Assembly: GCA_020353135.1 (NCBI GenBank)
Contig: CP070688.1
Coordinates: 3,748,142-3,754,019, forward strand
Length of the DNA stretch: 5,878 bases
Source of the DNA: Chloroflexota bacterium
GTDB lineage: Bacteria; Chloroflexota; Anaerolineae; Promineifilales; Promineifilaceae
Reading direction: 5' to 3'
Made by a program: the position numbers and the translations under genes. Positions 5,734-5,878 of this stretch are shown here, in pieces. The notes beneath the pieces were generated by a model. The model was not told the origin of the DNA and made no database searches. It worked only from the letters and a program-made list of their open reading frames with translations. Every line of letters starts with the position of its first letter. The stretch's first letter is position 1.

Positions 5734-5878
5734 ATGACGACAACGAGTGAAATGACTTATAGGGAAAGCCGCATCTACCGGCGTCGCTGGTGGACGCTGG
5801 CCGTCGTGATCCTGGCCATCATCGCCATCGGCCTGGACCAGACGGTCTTGAACGTCGCCATCCCGACGCTGCAGCGGG
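5734..5878 (+). CDS. MFS transporter, DHA2 (EmrB/QacA-like) drug:proton antiporter family, N-terminal fragment
   Basis: Inner-membrane transporter, cut by the right window edge after 48 codons. The cytoplasmic N-terminus is basic (R10, R13, R16-R18), which fits the positive-inside rule. The first membrane helix starts at W19-W20 and runs into LDQTVLNVAIP (34-44). That is the motif typical of the 14-helix DHA2 family (LDxTVxNVALP), with the conserved Asp at residue 35. Members are proton-driven exporters of drugs or other amphipathic compounds; substrate cannot be inferred from this fragment. Family length is usually about 450-550 residues, so only about a tenth is visible. The ATG at 5734 is chosen for its GGAGGT. 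The gene follows the regulator on the same strand after a 321-base gap containing its own probable leader, so it is probably not tightly co-transcribed with the regulator. Confidence 0.88.
   Translation, partial: MTTTSEMTYRESRIYRRRWWTLAVVILAIIAIGLDQTVLNVAIPTLQR

Overview
The window looks like a high-GC bacterial chromosome, most probably Chloroflexota (Anaerolineae/Caldilineae-like). This assignment is an inference. It rests on a long MalT-type LuxR regulator of the kind common in that phylum, an apparently leaderless start for that gene, and GC-rich codon use with many GGCC/CCGG strings. No rRNA or other marker gene is present to confirm it.

Layout. (1) Positions 1-2424, minus strand: an almost complete cytoplasmic glycoside hydrolase family 2 beta-mannosidase of 808 visible codons, whose C-terminal tip runs off the left edge. 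It is open from start to edge with no frameshift, and both catalytic glutamates are intact. (2) Positions 2425-2610: a compact divergent intergenic region. It holds an extended -10 promoter for the mannosidase, a 9-bp imperfect inverted repeat overlapping that -10, and an extended -10 promoter (TGCTATAAT) placed so that transcription should begin at or next to the GTG start codon of the next gene. (3) Positions 2611-5412, plus strand: a complete 933-residue MalT-like STAND ATPase/LuxR transcriptional regulator. (4) Positions 5413-5733: 321 bases with no credible gene. They hold five 10-bp direct repeats (AGTTCC-type), a C-rich G-poor tract that could be a Rho-dependent terminator, and then a GC-rich leader with several potential RNA hairpins. 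(5) Positions 5734-5878, plus strand: the first 48 codons of a DHA2 (EmrB/QacA-type) MFS transporter with a strong Shine-Dalgarno sequence.

How the parts may fit together. Beta-mannosidase removes terminal beta-mannose from mannan or N-glycan-type oligosaccharides inside the cell. MalT-family regulators are ATP-dependent activators, and E. coli MalT senses a sugar. The head-to-head arrangement makes the regulator a reasonable candidate controller of the mannosidase, but this rests only on proximity. The transporter is probably a separate unit, because the long non-coding gap and its own leader separate it from the regulator.

I see no mobile element, CRISPR array, tRNA or rRNA. The genes belong to known families. 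The less ordinary material is in the two intergenic regions, chiefly the helically phased 10-bp repeats and the structured leader of the transporter.
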